Positions 16,251 to 25,698 of a DNA stretch of 64,000 bases are shown here, in pieces. Source of the stretch: Oceanihabitans iliipiscarium (GTDB lineage Bacteria; Bacteroidota; Bacteroidia; Flavobacteriales; Flavobacteriaceae); contig NZ_JBHUOV010000001.1 in assembly GCF_042686125.1 (NCBI RefSeq), forward strand, positions 1,364,001 through 1,428,000. The letters run 5' to 3'. Numbering within the stretch: position 1 is the first letter of the stretch; the number at the start of each line of letters is the position of its first letter. The notes under the pieces are model-generated. The model ran no database searches. It saw nothing but the letters and a program-made list of their open reading frames with translations, and was not told the origin of the DNA. A program made the translations under genes and the position numbers.

Positions 16251-17327
16251 TTAATTTATAAACGCATTTATTTTTTCCCAGAGTTCATTATCAAAACCAG
16301 ATAAGGCAAAGTTCTCGTCTTCTGCTGCATCTCCCATACGTATAACAACGAGGTCTTTACTCGGAACAATGTAAATCTTCTGGTCGTTTTTTCCTAAAGC
16401 AGCATACATGTCTGCTGGTGCATTTGGAATGAGTTCACCAGGAAATTCTAATTGACTTTGAGGTAAGTGATAACTTGATTTTCCGTTTAACCACCACAAA
16501 TATCCATAGGCTTTATTAATGTCTTGCGAGGTCGTAGTCGCTTCATTTACAAAAGCTTCTGAAACAATTTGAGTGTCTTCCCATTTTCCTTTAGCAGAAA
16601 TTAACAAACCAAAACGTGCCATGCTTCTGGTATGACTCCAATAAACATTTAAACCTCCTAAAGGAATCCAACTACCAGACATGCCAATTTTATCTTTTAA
16701 ACTAGAATTAAAATAGTTAGTCCATGTCTGATTGCTAGCTTCAGCAATAACGTCCTGCATTTTTACATAAACATTATGATATGCCCAACGACTTCCTGCA
16801 TCTGCTATATATTGTAAGTTAGAAGGCGATACATCATCTCCTAAACTATCATCTAAACCAGAGGTCATCGATAATAAATTTTTAGGGGTAATTAAATCCT
16901 CTTTATCTAAAGTTAAGCTCGTCCATCCAGTTCCCAAATGTTCTGAAACTTTATCATTTAGATCTATTAAACCTTCATCTTGTGCAATTCCTGCAACGGT
17001 AGAGGTTAGGGTTTTTCCTGCGCTTGCCCAATACCACGGAGAAGTATTCGTGTGTCCATTCATATAATGCTCTACCACAATTTTTCCATGGTGTAGCATG
17101 ATGAAACTTTTGGAATGCTTTACTTCTAAAAAATCCAATAGTTGTTGAAGTTGATCTTCATTCCAGCCAGCTTCAGTTATAGACTGAGTTGCCCAAACAT
17201 CTGAGCTTATTGGTGGAAAATATATTGTATTTTCGATTGGATTTTCCTCTTCAGAAGTTGAATCATCAGAGGTACAATTCAGTATGAGAAGACTTAAAAA
17301 GAATAAAGTATAGATTGAAGCTTTCAT
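16251..17327 (-). CDS. Serine hydrolase, beta-lactamase (class C) fold, lipoprotein
   Basis: 358 residues. It has a lipoprotein signal with Cys18 (LLILNC) followed by a Ser/Glu/Asp-rich tether, then a beta-lactamase/PBP-like fold. The SxxK pair is Ser102-Ala-Gly-Lys105 (YWASAGKTLTS) and the YxN motif is Tyr183-His-Asn185. Members act as esterases, D-aminopeptidases or 6-aminohexanoate-dimer-hydrolase-like enzymes; true beta-lactamase activity is not implied. The product is probably anchored in the outer membrane or surface exposed. It sits on the minus strand between ftsY and rimO. Confidence 0.85.
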   Translation of the reverse strand: MKASIYTLFFLSLLILNCTSDDSTSEEENPIENTIYFPPISSDVWATQSITEAGWNEDQLQQLLDFLEVKHSKSFIMLHHGKIVVEHYMNGHTNTSPWYWASAGKTLTSTVAGIAQDEGLIDLNDKVSEHLGTGWTSLTLDKEDLITPKNLLSMTSGLDDSLGDDVSPSNLQYIADAGSRWAYHNVYVKMQDVIAEASNQTWTNYFNSSLKDKIGMSGSWIPLGGLNVYWSHTRSMARFGLLISAKGKWEDTQIVSEAFVNEATTTSQDINKAYGYLWWLNGKSSYHLPQSQLEFPGELIPNAPADMYAALGKNDQKIYIVPSKDLVVIRMGDAAEDENFALSGFDNELWEKINAFIN

Positions 17328-17390
17328 AAAAATGAAGAGATAGGTTTGTATTTAGGACTATCAAATATATAAAAGGTTTAATTAAGGTTG

Positions 17391-17398
17391 TATCTTTG
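17391..17398 (+). promoter_or_regulatory. -7 promoter box of rimO
   Basis: TATCTTTG matches TAnnTTTG and lies 17 bases before the rimO ATG. No clear TTG sits at the expected -33 position, so this is a partial match. Confidence 0.4.
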
Positions 17399-17415
17399 CA
17401 GACCAAAATATTAGG

Positions 17416-18717
17416 ATGAGAACAAAATCGCTTAAGAAGAATAAAATCAATGTCGTGACATTAGGATGCAGTAAAAATGTGTATGATAGTGAAGTGTTAA
17501 TGGGACAATTAAAAGCCAGTGGAAAAGAGGTTGTGCATGAAGAAGAAGGGAATGTGGTTGTTATAAATACCTGTGGCTTTATTAATAACGCTAAAGAAGA
17601 GAGCGTGAATACAATTTTAGAATTCATGCAGAAAAAGGAAGCTGGCGAAGTCGATAAGGTTTTTGTAACTGGATGTCTTTCGGAACGTTACAAACCTGAT
17701 TTGCAAAAGGAAATTCCGAATGTGGATGAATATTTTGGAACAACCGAACTGCCTCAATTATTAAAAGCATTAGGTGCAGACTATAAACACGAACTCATAG
17801 GTGAACGTTTAACCACAACGCCTAAAAATTATGCCTATTTAAAAATTGCTGAAGGCTGTGATAGACCTTGTAGTTTTTGTGCTATTCCACTTATGCGTGG
17901 TAAACACAAATCAACACCAATTGAAGACATTGTTATTGAAGCTGAAAAATTAGCCGCAAATGGCGTGAAAGAGCTGATTCTAATTGCACAAGATTTAACC
18001 TATTATGGTTTAGATTTATATAAAAAACGAAACTTAGCCGAACTTCTAGAAGCGCTTGTAAAAGTGGAAGGTGTAGAATGGATTCGATTGCATTATGCAT
18101 TTCCAACGGGATTTCCTTTAGATGTTTTAGACGTTATGAATCGTGAACCAAAGATTTGCAATTATTTAGATATTCCGTTACAACATATTAGTGATTCAAT
18201 TTTAAAGAGCATGCGTCGTGGAACCACTAAAGAAAAAACCACAAAACTCATTCATCAATTTAGAGAAACGGTTCCTAATATGACAATAAGAACAACACTT
18301 ATTGTTGGCTATCCAGGAGAAACGGAAGAAGATTTTGAAACTTTAAAAGATTGGGTTCAGGAAATGCGTTTTGAACGTTTAGGTTGTTTTAGATATTCTC
18401 ATGAAGAAAACACACACGCTTTTAATTTAGAAGATGATGTGCCAGAAGAGGTGAAAATTGACAGAGCAAACCAAATCATGGAAATCCAATCACAGATTTC
18501 ATGGGAATTAAATCAACAAAAAATTGGTCAAGAATTTAAAGTCATTATTGATAGAAAAGAAGGGAATTACTTTATTGGTCGAACGGAATTCGATTCACCT
18601 GATGTCGATAATGAAGTGCGAATTGATGCCACAAACACCTATTTAAAAACTGCCGAATTTGTTACTGTTAGAGTAATAGAGGCAGAGGATTTTGATTTGT
18701 ATGCTGAAGTGATTTAG
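17416..18717 (+). CDS. rimO: Ribosomal protein uS12 methylthiotransferase RimO
   Basis: 433-residue radical-SAM methylthiotransferase that modifies Asp of ribosomal protein S12. The N-terminal UPF0004 domain has three cluster-binding Cys (VTLGCSKN, NTCGF, VTGCLSERY). The radical-SAM CxxxCxxC is CDRPCSFC near residue 152, and a C-terminal TRAM domain covers about 370-433. The specific RimO features VTLGCSKNVYDSE and IPLMRGKHKSTP separate it from MiaB. The gene ends 2 bases before the stop of a convergent esterase gene, with no room for a terminator. Confidence 0.95.
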   Translation: MRTKSLKKNKINVVTLGCSKNVYDSEVLMGQLKASGKEVVHEEEGNVVVINTCGFINNAKEESVNTILEFMQKKEAGEVDKVFVTGCLSERYKPDLQKEIPNVDEYFGTTELPQLLKALGADYKHELIGERLTTTPKNYAYLKIAEGCDRPCSFCAIPLMRGKHKSTPIEDIVIEAEKLAANGVKELILIAQDLTYYGLDLYKKRNLAELLEALVKVEGVEWIRLHYAFPTGFPLDVLDVMNREPKICNYLDIPLQHISDSILKSMRRGTTKEKTTKLIHQFRETVPNMTIRTTLIVGYPGETEEDFETLKDWVQEMRFERLGCFRYSHEENTHAFNLEDDVPEEVKIDRANQIMEIQSQISWELNQQKIGQEFKVIIDRKEGNYFIGRTEFDSPDVDNEVRIDATNTYLKTAEFVTVRVIEAEDFDLYAEVI

Positions 18718-18719
18718 TC

Positions 18720-19487
18720 TTACTTTTCAAGAGTAGTTTCAATCGCTTCGTAATACCTGTCTGCGACTTCTTTTGCACCTAAGTGGTTATAATGTAAGTT
18801 ATCTTCCATATAATCATCAGTCCAATGGGCAGACATATCAACAGCTATAACACTAGATGATTCATTAGTTTGTTCGCTGGCTAAGTTGGAAATGTTTTCG
18901 TTAAAGGTGTTATAAATAACTAAAGCTTCAGGTGTCATCACGTTAGACCTTCCAGGTGCAATTTGCTCTATAAATATGGTAACGTTAGTATTGCTGTTTT
19001 GTAATATATCTACAATTTGATTAATATTATCAATTACTGTAGTCACAGAAATATTTCTGACTAAATCATTACCACCAATACCTAATAATACAACATCTGG
19101 AGCGCCAATATCTTCAATGAGATCGTCTATATTATCTAGTATGTCCTGAGTCTTGTAACCACCAATACCTTCATGATCAGGATCAAAATGTTGTCCCATA
19201 AGTTCTGGATAAATTGTGTTGTCTTGCTGTGTTCCTATATAATCAAAATTCCATTCATTCTTTACAAGGTCTTTCCATAAATCATAGCGATAACTGACAG
19301 AGTTAGATGTAGCGCCTTCAACCCTTGAATCGCCCAAAGGAAGTATTTTGTAAAAGGGGTTAGTTGTATTTCCATTAGGAGTAAATTCATTGTTTAATGC
19401 AGAAGCATGCTTTTTGTTGCTACAAGAAATAATAAATAATAATGTGAAAATATATAAATTGACAGATGATATTTTAAAATGAGACAT
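18720..19487 (-). CDS. SGNH/GDSL hydrolase lipoprotein
   Basis: 255 residues from the ATG at 19485-19487. I preferred this start over one 51 bases upstream because it gives a clean lipoprotein signal (MSHFKISSVNLYIFTLLFIISC) and removes an overlap with the preceding gene. Block I is LPLGDSRVEGA (nucleophile Ser, with GDSR instead of GDSL), block III is GIGGNDLV, and the catalytic Asp/His are in DNLHYNHLG. Expected activity is deacylation of esters, possibly acetylated glycans. It follows the alpha/beta-hydrolase lipoprotein gene by 26 bases, so the two probably form an operon of extracellular esterases. Confidence 0.85.
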   Translation of the reverse strand: MSHFKISSVNLYIFTLLFIISCSNKKHASALNNEFTPNGNTTNPFYKILPLGDSRVEGATSNSVSYRYDLWKDLVKNEWNFDYIGTQQDNTIYPELMGQHFDPDHEGIGGYKTQDILDNIDDLIEDIGAPDVVLLGIGGNDLVRNISVTTVIDNINQIVDILQNSNTNVTIFIEQIAPGRSNVMTPEALVIYNTFNENISNLASEQTNESSSVIAVDMSAHWTDDYMEDNLHYNHLGAKEVADRYYEAIETTLEK

Positions 19488-19513
19488 AATAACTTTGCTA
19501 AAATTAATTACGA

Positions 19514-20302
19514 TTACCACACTTCGGCTTCTAACCATGTTGCTGCATCTTGTAAATAACTAGTGTATTCGCAAGGCTCAGTATGAGTTAATCCTGTAGC
19601 AACGACTAGAGTAACATCACTTCCAGAAAGAATAGTGTCGTCAACCCATTCTTGAGTATTTTCCAAAGGAAATAAAGTGTCGTTTTCGCCATGAATAACA
19701 TATACAGGAATAGGAATTACTCGAGCTTCGCCATCAGGTTCGTATGAACCGTATGCACTTGCCATTGGAATTCCAGCCGAATATAATTCAGGATGAGTTT
19801 CACTAAAAAACCAAGCACCATTCCCACCATCACTATACCCATTTACAACAACTTTCGAACCATCTACTGGAAGGTATTGTTTTGCTAAAACAGTTAAGTT
19901 TAAAACCATCTCTTGGTTATAAGGTTCAAACCACTGTTGATCACCTCCATTCGGACTTAAAATTATGGCATCTAAAGCTTCAAAACCAGGCTCTGCATAA
20001 CAATCTGTAAACTGATGCGCATTTGCAGCACCACCAGAATAGCCATGTAATGTGACAATTAATGGTCTGTTGTTATCAGTAAAATCTACATCTGGCATTA
20101 CAACTCTAAAATTCCAAGTAAAATTATTAAAGTCTAATAAAGTAACATCATTTACGCCAGGATTAAAAGTTAGCGCACTAAAGTCTGCTTGTAAATCGGC
20201 AAATGTTCTCGTGTTGTCAGTGTCAGAATCATCATTATTACTACAACTCAAAAAGGCAGTAGTTACCAATAGGTAAATAAGAAAATGTTTAATACGTATC
20301 AT
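19514..20302 (-). CDS. Alpha/beta hydrolase lipoprotein, PHB-depolymerase/feruloyl-esterase-like
   Basis: 262 residues. The lipoprotein signal ends LLVTTAFLSC and a short Asn/Asp tether follows. The catalytic fold shows the oxyanion-side block IVTLHGYSGGAAN, the nucleophile elbow VVNGYSDGGNGAW (GxSxG with Ser), acidic GENDTLFPLENT and His in GLTHTEP. This pattern fits LpqC/PHB-depolymerase-like esterases, which also include feruloyl and acetyl-xylan esterases. The substrate is unknown. It is the first gene of a two-gene minus-strand unit with the SGNH esterase. Confidence 0.82.
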   Translation of the reverse strand: MIRIKHFLIYLLVTTAFLSCSNNDDSDTDNTRTFADLQADFSALTFNPGVNDVTLLDFNNFTWNFRVVMPDVDFTDNNRPLIVTLHGYSGGAANAHQFTDCYAEPGFEALDAIILSPNGGDQQWFEPYNQEMVLNLTVLAKQYLPVDGSKVVVNGYSDGGNGAWFFSETHPELYSAGIPMASAYGSYEPDGEARVIPIPVYVIHGENDTLFPLENTQEWVDDTILSGSDVTLVVATGLTHTEPCEYTSYLQDAATWLEAEVW

Positions 20303-20432
20303 AGCTTTTTTTATTAAAAGTAATAAAAAAAACAGATTATAACTGTGTTTTGTTAAAGGAATATTAAAAATAGAGTATGTTAAATTAGATTTTAAAAAGG
20401 CTGTATATTTACAAAATAATAGAATTGGTTTT

Positions 20433-22034
20433 ATGACTACAGATTATATTTCGTTTAAAAAAACAGGTTATTTTTCAGAATTAATTTGCGATTACTTAGA
20501 AGAATCAGATGCGCTTAAAACATTCTACTATAACTTTCCTAAGTTAGAGAATTTTAAAAATCAAATTGAAAGTAAACAAAGTTCTTTTTCTTCAAATACT
20601 AGAAGTGTTTTAGTTAAAGCACTGCAAAAACAATATAAAGACGTAAATATTTCACAACCTACATTGTTAAATATTAATGCACTTTCTAATAATAATACGT
20701 TTACAGTAACCACAGGTCATCAATTAAATCTGTTTACTGGTCCTTTGTATTTTCTGTATAAAATTGCCTCAACAATTAATTTAGCAAAGACGCTTAAACA
20801 AGAATATTCTAATTATAATTTTGTTCCTGTCTATTGGATGGCTACAGAAGATCATGACTTCGATGAAATCAATTATTTTAACTTTAAAGGAAAAAAAGTA
20901 CAATGGCCAAGACAAGCAAGTGGAGCTGTTGGCGAATTGTCTAATGAAGGTTTAGAATCTGTTTTTGAAGTGTTTTCAAAAGTTTTAGGCCTAGGCAATA
21001 ATGCTGAAACATTAAGACAATTATTCGAATCTGCCTATTTAAAAAATAATAATTTAGCCGATGCTACACGTTATTTAGCTAATACACTTTTTGCAGATTA
21101 TGGTCTAGTTATTTTAGATGCAAATGATAAACACTTAAAGGAATTATTTATTCCTTTCATGAAAGAAGAACTGGTAGATCAAACAGCTTATAAGTTTGTA
21201 ACCGAAACCTCAAAAGAACTTAACAGTTTAACAACGAACTACAAAGTTCAAGTTAATCCTCGAGAGATTAATCTGTTTTATTTAGCAGAAGGTTTAAGAG
21301 AACGCATTGTATTTGAAGATAACACTTATAAAGTAATAAATACCAAATTGTCTTGGAGTTCAAGTGAGATTAAAAAAGAGCTTTTAGCGCATCCCGAACG
21401 TTTTAGTCCAAATGTAATTATGCGACCACTTTACCAAGAAGTCATTTTGCCAAATCTTTGTTATATTGGAGGAGGAGGTGAATTAGCCTATTGGTTGCAG
21501 TTGAAATCTTATTTCGAAAAAATGAAAGTCACGTTTCCTATGTTACTTTTAAGGAATTCGGTACTTGTAAAAACTGAAAAACAAGCCGAAAAACAAGAAA
21601 AATTAGGATTGTCTAATGCAGACTTATTTTTAAAACAGGAAGCGCTTATTCAGAAAAAAACGAAACAACTGTCTGCTATTGAAATCGACTTTTCAACACA
21701 AAAAATACATTTAAAAGAACAGTTTAAAGAGTTACACAAACTCGCCAAACAAACTGACAAATCATTTTTAGGAGCAGTTTCAGCCCAAGAACGCAAACAA
21801 ATTAAAGGGTTAGAGCATTTAGAAAAGCGTTTAATGAAAGCTCAAAAACGGAAGTTAAGTACACAGTTAAATAAAGTTAAAATGCTTCAAAATGAGTTGT
21901 TTCCAAATCAAAGCTTACAAGAGCGTAACACTAATTTTTCAGAATTATATTTAGAATTTGGCGATGAATTAATTCCGACTTTAATAAAAAAATTAAAACC
22001 TTTAAAAAGAGATTTTACAGTGTTAACAATTTAA
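20433..22034 (+). CDS. bshC: Bacillithiol biosynthesis cysteine-adding enzyme BshC
   Basis: 533-residue enzyme for the last step of bacillithiol synthesis (Cys added to GlcN-malate). It is recognised by TTGHQLNLFTGPLYFLYKI, ATEDHDFDEINYF and a C-terminal coiled coil (about 380-470) with repeated Lys/Glu/Gln. The length matches the family. bshA and bshB are not adjacent. A near-consensus TATATTTA box lies about 20 bases upstream of the ATG. BshC is common in Bacteroidota, so this suggests bacillithiol is the low-molecular-weight thiol here, if the other steps are encoded elsewhere. Confidence 0.93.
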   Translation: MTTDYISFKKTGYFSELICDYLEESDALKTFYYNFPKLENFKNQIESKQSSFSSNTRSVLVKALQKQYKDVNISQPTLLNINALSNNNTFTVTTGHQLNLFTGPLYFLYKIASTINLAKTLKQEYSNYNFVPVYWMATEDHDFDEINYFNFKGKKVQWPRQASGAVGELSNEGLESVFEVFSKVLGLGNNAETLRQLFESAYLKNNNLADATRYLANTLFADYGLVILDANDKHLKELFIPFMKEELVDQTAYKFVTETSKELNSLTTNYKVQVNPREINLFYLAEGLRERIVFEDNTYKVINTKLSWSSSEIKKELLAHPERFSPNVIMRPLYQEVILPNLCYIGGGGELAYWLQLKSYFEKMKVTFPMLLLRNSVLVKTEKQAEKQEKLGLSNADLFLKQEALIQKKTKQLSAIEIDFSTQKIHLKEQFKELHKLAKQTDKSFLGAVSAQERKQIKGLEHLEKRLMKAQKRKLSTQLNKVKMLQNELFPNQSLQERNTNFSELYLEFGDELIPTLIKKLKPLKRDFTVLTI

Positions 22035-22089
22035 TTCAAAATTCATGAATCAGCATTCATAATTCAAAAATCAATTGTTATTTTTGTGC

Positions 22090-23625
22090 ATGCAACACAA
22101 CAAAGTCCTTATATTAGATTTCGGATCGCAATACACACAACTTATTGCGCGAAGAGTTAGAGAGCTTAACATCTTATCCGAAATTCATCCTTACAATAAA
22201 TTACCTTTAAATATAGAAGACTACAAGGCTGTAATCCTTTCTGGAAGTCCGAATTCTGTAAGAGGTGAAGCTGTATTACATCCCGATTTATCTAAAATTA
22301 GAGGCCACAAACCCTTATTAGCAGTATGCTATGGTGCGCAATATTTAGCACACTTTTCTGGAGGCGAAGTGGCACCTTCAAATACTCGTGAATACGGAAG
22401 AGCAAACTTGTCATTTATTAAAGAAAATGAACCGTTCTTTAGTCAAATTTCAAAGGGAAGTCAAGTTTGGATGAGTCATAGCGATACAATTAAAAGTTTA
22501 CCAACAAACGGTGTGCTTCTAGCAAGTACTCATGATGTTGAAAACGCAGCTTATAAAATTGAAGGCGAACAAACCTATGCGATACAGTTTCATCCCGAAG
22601 TCTATCATTCTTCAGATGGAAAACAGCTGCTGGAAAATTTCTTGGTGAATATCGCTGAAGTTAATCAAGATTGGACACCAGACTCTTTTGTAGATGAAAC
22701 GGTTCAGGCTTTAAAAGAACAACTCAAAGACGATAAAGTTGTTCTTGGTTTGTCTGGAGGTGTAGATTCTTCCGTTGCAGCGATGTTATTGCATAAAGCA
22801 ATTGGTAAAAACCTGTATTGCATTTTTGTAAATAATGGTTTGTTACGTAAAAACGAATACCAAAGCGTATTAGAACAATACAATGGCATGGGCTTAAATG
22901 TCAAAGGTGTAGATGCTTCGGCACGCTTTTTGGATGCACTTGCAGGAGAAAGCGACCCAGAGAAAAAGCGTAAAGCTATTGGTCACGTGTTCATTGAGGT
23001 TTTTGATGATGAAGCGCATCAAATAGAAGAGGTGAAATGGTTGGCGCAAGGGACTATTTATCCGGATGTGATTGAAAGTGTCTCTGCAACTGGTGGACCA
23101 AGTGCCACGATTAAAAGCCATCATAATGTTGGCGGATTGCCAGATTTTATGAAGCTAAAAATTGTCGAACCACTTAAAGCATTGTTTAAAGATGAAGTAC
23201 GTCGCGTAGGTGCTTCAATGCTCATGGATAAAAATTTATTGGGACGTCATCCATTTCCTGGACCAGGATTGGCGATTCGAATTTTAGGAGATATTACTCC
23301 AGAAAAAGTTCGTATTTTGCAAGAGGTAGATGCCGTTTTTATAGACAATCTAAAAAAATGGAACCTCTATGATAGTGTTTGGCAAGCTGGAGCTATACTA
23401 TTGCCAGTAAATAGTGTTGGTGTGATGGGAGATGAACGAACGTACGAAAAATGTGTAGCTTTAAGAGCTGTAGAAAGCACAGACGGAATGACCGCAGATT
23501 GGGTGAATTTACCTTACGAGTTTTTGCAAAAAACAAGTAACGAAATAATAAATAAAGTAAAAGGCGTTAATAGAGTAGTGTACGACATTAGTAGTAAACC
23601 TCCTGCAACAATCGAGTGGGAATAG
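22090..23625 (+). CDS. guaA: GMP synthase (glutamine-hydrolysing)
   Basis: 511 residues converting XMP to GMP. The class I glutamine amidotransferase domain (about 1-190) has the nucleophile Cys in LAVCYGAQYLAH and His/Glu in IQFHPEVYH. The ATP-pyrophosphatase domain has the PP-loop GLSGGVDSSVAAMLL, and a C-terminal dimerisation domain ends in KPPATIEWE. ATG 22090 is chosen; an upstream TTG in frame would add five residues unlike the family. A TATTTTTG box ends only 3 bases before this ATG, raising the possibility of a leaderless transcript. Confidence 0.95.
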   Translation: MQHNKVLILDFGSQYTQLIARRVRELNILSEIHPYNKLPLNIEDYKAVILSGSPNSVRGEAVLHPDLSKIRGHKPLLAVCYGAQYLAHFSGGEVAPSNTREYGRANLSFIKENEPFFSQISKGSQVWMSHSDTIKSLPTNGVLLASTHDVENAAYKIEGEQTYAIQFHPEVYHSSDGKQLLENFLVNIAEVNQDWTPDSFVDETVQALKEQLKDDKVVLGLSGGVDSSVAAMLLHKAIGKNLYCIFVNNGLLRKNEYQSVLEQYNGMGLNVKGVDASARFLDALAGESDPEKKRKAIGHVFIEVFDDEAHQIEEVKWLAQGTIYPDVIESVSATGGPSATIKSHHNVGGLPDFMKLKIVEPLKALFKDEVRRVGASMLMDKNLLGRHPFPGPGLAIRILGDITPEKVRILQEVDAVFIDNLKKWNLYDSVWQAGAILLPVNSVGVMGDERTYEKCVALRAVESTDGMTADWVNLPYEFLQKTSNEIINKVKGVNRVVYDISSKPPATIEWE

Positions 23626-23638
23626 TTTATTCTAATTT

Positions 23639-23761
23639 GGGCGTTACAACATGAACATGTTGTCAGGCTTTCACAACTCGCTTTTCTTTTTTTGTCTTCT
23701 ACATTTTCATGCAGAAATCAAAAAAATAAAGAGCTCAAACAAATTGTTCAATCCTTAACGC
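23639..23761 (+). repeat. Palindromic intergenic repeat, copy 2
   Basis: Starts GGGCGTTAC and ends ATCCTTAACGC. It contains a perfect hairpin ACAACATG-AA-CATGTTGT, then CAGGCTTTC, CAACTCGCT, a second imperfect hairpin (CTTTTCTTTTTTTG with AAAAAAATAAAG) and GAGCTCAAACAAATTG. The order of blocks is the same as in copy 1. The element ends 24 bases before the LysM gene. Confidence 0.65.
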
Positions 23762-23784
23762 AGTTTTGAACGTATAAATAGTAT

Positions 23785-25692
23785 ATGAAGAAATTATTAT
23801 ACATCCTAAGTCTAGTTTTAATGTTTAATTGTGCTTCAACTCAAGCGCAAAACTATAAAACACATCGTGTAAAATCGGGTGAAACCATAGAGAGCATTGC
23901 CAAAGAATACAGCGTGACCCCTTACGATATTTATGCCCTAAATCCAGATGCTAAAAAAGGATTAAAAGATAATGCACTTTTAATTATTCCGAAATCAAAA
24001 GTCACTTCTCAAACCAATACAACAACGGTTAAAGAGTTAGACGGTTTTAAAGAACACAAAGTTAAGCGTAAAGAAACACTATATAGTTTAGCTCAAAAAT
24101 ACAACGTAGAACAAGACGATATTAAAAAACATAATCCGTCTTTATACTCTAAAAACTTAAGACGAGGCGATCGCATTAAAATTCCAATTTATAAAACAAA
24201 ACAAGTTGTTGAAGTTATAGAAACAACTAAAGATTATACTGTTTTACCAAAGGAAGGAAAATGGCGTATCGCGTATAAATTTGGAATTACAGTTGACGAG
24301 CTTGAGGCGCTAAACCCAGATATGAATGCCGTTCTAACGATAGGTGAAGTAATTAAAGTACCAAACATTACAACGGAAGAAGTTAAAGAAATAGATGAAC
24401 GCTATTCTTATTACACAGTGTTGCCTAAAGAAGGATTTTATCGATTAAAATTAAAACTAGGTGTTGAACAAGAAGACCTTGAGGCCTTAAATCCAGGCTT
24501 AAAAGAAAGCGGTTTAAAATCGGGAATGGTTTTAAAAGTGCCTTACTCAAGTCAGCTTAACGAAGCAGAAGCAGAAACTTCTAGTTCTAACTTATCAAGC
24601 CATATTAAAAATTACGACGCAAAGCGTATTGCAATTTTACTGCCTTTTCGATTAGATAGAGTCAACACAGATTCTATTTACGATGCTAAAAAACAAATTC
24701 AAAATGATAATTTTTTAAGATCCTCTTTAGATTTTTATTCCGGAATTTTAATGGCTGTAGATTCGCTTAAAAATTTAGGAATTTCTTTGAAAGTAGATGT
24801 GTACGATACTAAAAACCAATTAAGCGAAGTGAGCTATTTGTTGAATTCTAAAGATTTAGAAAGCGCAGATGCTGTTATAGGACCATTAATGCCTAAGAAT
24901 TTAGAACGTGTAGCATCAGATTTAAAAAGAAAAAAAGTGCCTGTATTTTCTCCGAACTTAAAAGATTTAAAACTATCTGATAATGTCTTTCAATCCATGC
25001 CTTCATCAGATTTGCTAATAACTAAAATTGTTAACTTCGTTAAAGCAGACAGTACTAAAAACCATGTTATAGTTATTTCTGATTCTAAAAATGTAGCGAC
25101 AAGTAATGCTTTAAAAAGAGAGTTTGGCTCAGCGTCATTAATAAGCTCAAGAAAAGATAAAGAAGGAAAAGATTCTTATTATGTCATGGAAAGTGATATT
25201 GTTAGTAAATTAAAACCTGGAAAAAATATTATTTTTTTAGAAACAGAAAATTACACCTTTGTTTCTAATGTAACTAGCATTTTGAATTCGTTAAATAATG
25301 AAGACCACCAAATCATATTAACAACAACAAATATGAATGGTGCTTTTGAAAATGATGAGATTTCAAATTACCATTTATCAAATCTTAATTTCCATTTTCC
25401 TACGGTATCTAAAACGTATAATGAGGATGATAATAACGGATTTTCAAAACGTTATAAATTAGTTTACAATGAAACGCCAAACAAAACTGCTGTTAGAGGA
25501 TTTGATTTAATGATGGATGTTGTTTTACGTTTATCTGTATCAGATGATATTTATAATTCTGTAAATGAATTCCCTTTAACAGAGTATGTTGAAAACAAGT
25601 TTGCTTATAAAAAGCACTTATTTGGAGGATATTATAATGACACTATTTATGTTGTTAAATATCAAGATTTAAAAATTATTGAAGCAAAATAA
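23785..25692 (+). CDS. LysM-repeat protein with PBP1-like (ABC substrate-binding) domain
   Basis: 635 residues. The N-terminal export signal (MKKLLYILSLVLMFNCAST) may be a lipoprotein signal with Cys17. Four LysM-type units lie at about 25-70, 90-135, 153-195 and 207-252; the last two are divergent (YTVLPKEG.. opening). From about 278 to 635 there is a type I periplasmic-binding-protein fold (RIAILLPFRLDRV, DFYSGILMAVDSL, ADAVIGPLMPKN). LysM units bind peptidoglycan or chitin-like glycans. The PBP1-like part resembles LpoA-type activators of peptidoglycan synthases, so a cell-wall role is inferred. It is followed 6 bases later by the DUF922 gene. Confidence 0.85.
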   Translation: MKKLLYILSLVLMFNCASTQAQNYKTHRVKSGETIESIAKEYSVTPYDIYALNPDAKKGLKDNALLIIPKSKVTSQTNTTTVKELDGFKEHKVKRKETLYSLAQKYNVEQDDIKKHNPSLYSKNLRRGDRIKIPIYKTKQVVEVIETTKDYTVLPKEGKWRIAYKFGITVDELEALNPDMNAVLTIGEVIKVPNITTEEVKEIDERYSYYTVLPKEGFYRLKLKLGVEQEDLEALNPGLKESGLKSGMVLKVPYSSQLNEAEAETSSSNLSSHIKNYDAKRIAILLPFRLDRVNTDSIYDAKKQIQNDNFLRSSLDFYSGILMAVDSLKNLGISLKVDVYDTKNQLSEVSYLLNSKDLESADAVIGPLMPKNLERVASDLKRKKVPVFSPNLKDLKLSDNVFQSMPSSDLLITKIVNFVKADSTKNHVIVISDSKNVATSNALKREFGSASLISSRKDKEGKDSYYVMESDIVSKLKPGKNIIFLETENYTFVSNVTSILNSLNNEDHQIILTTTNMNGAFENDEISNYHLSNLNFHFPTVSKTYNEDDNNGFSKRYKLVYNETPNKTAVRGFDLMMDVVLRLSVSDDIYNSVNEFPLTEYVENKFAYKKHLFGGYYNDTIYVVKYQDLKIIEAK

Positions 25693-25698
25693 TATATA

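Noticed and set aside
16251..17327. Beta-lactamase resistance gene
   Set aside because: SxxK and YxN are common to esterases and peptidases of this fold; the lipoprotein form and lack of other class C hallmarks do not support antibiotic hydrolysis.
19488..19538. Extended start of the SGNH hydrolase gene
   Set aside because: It would overlap the upstream gene and place a charged segment before the lipoprotein signal; ATG 19487 gives a standard signal.
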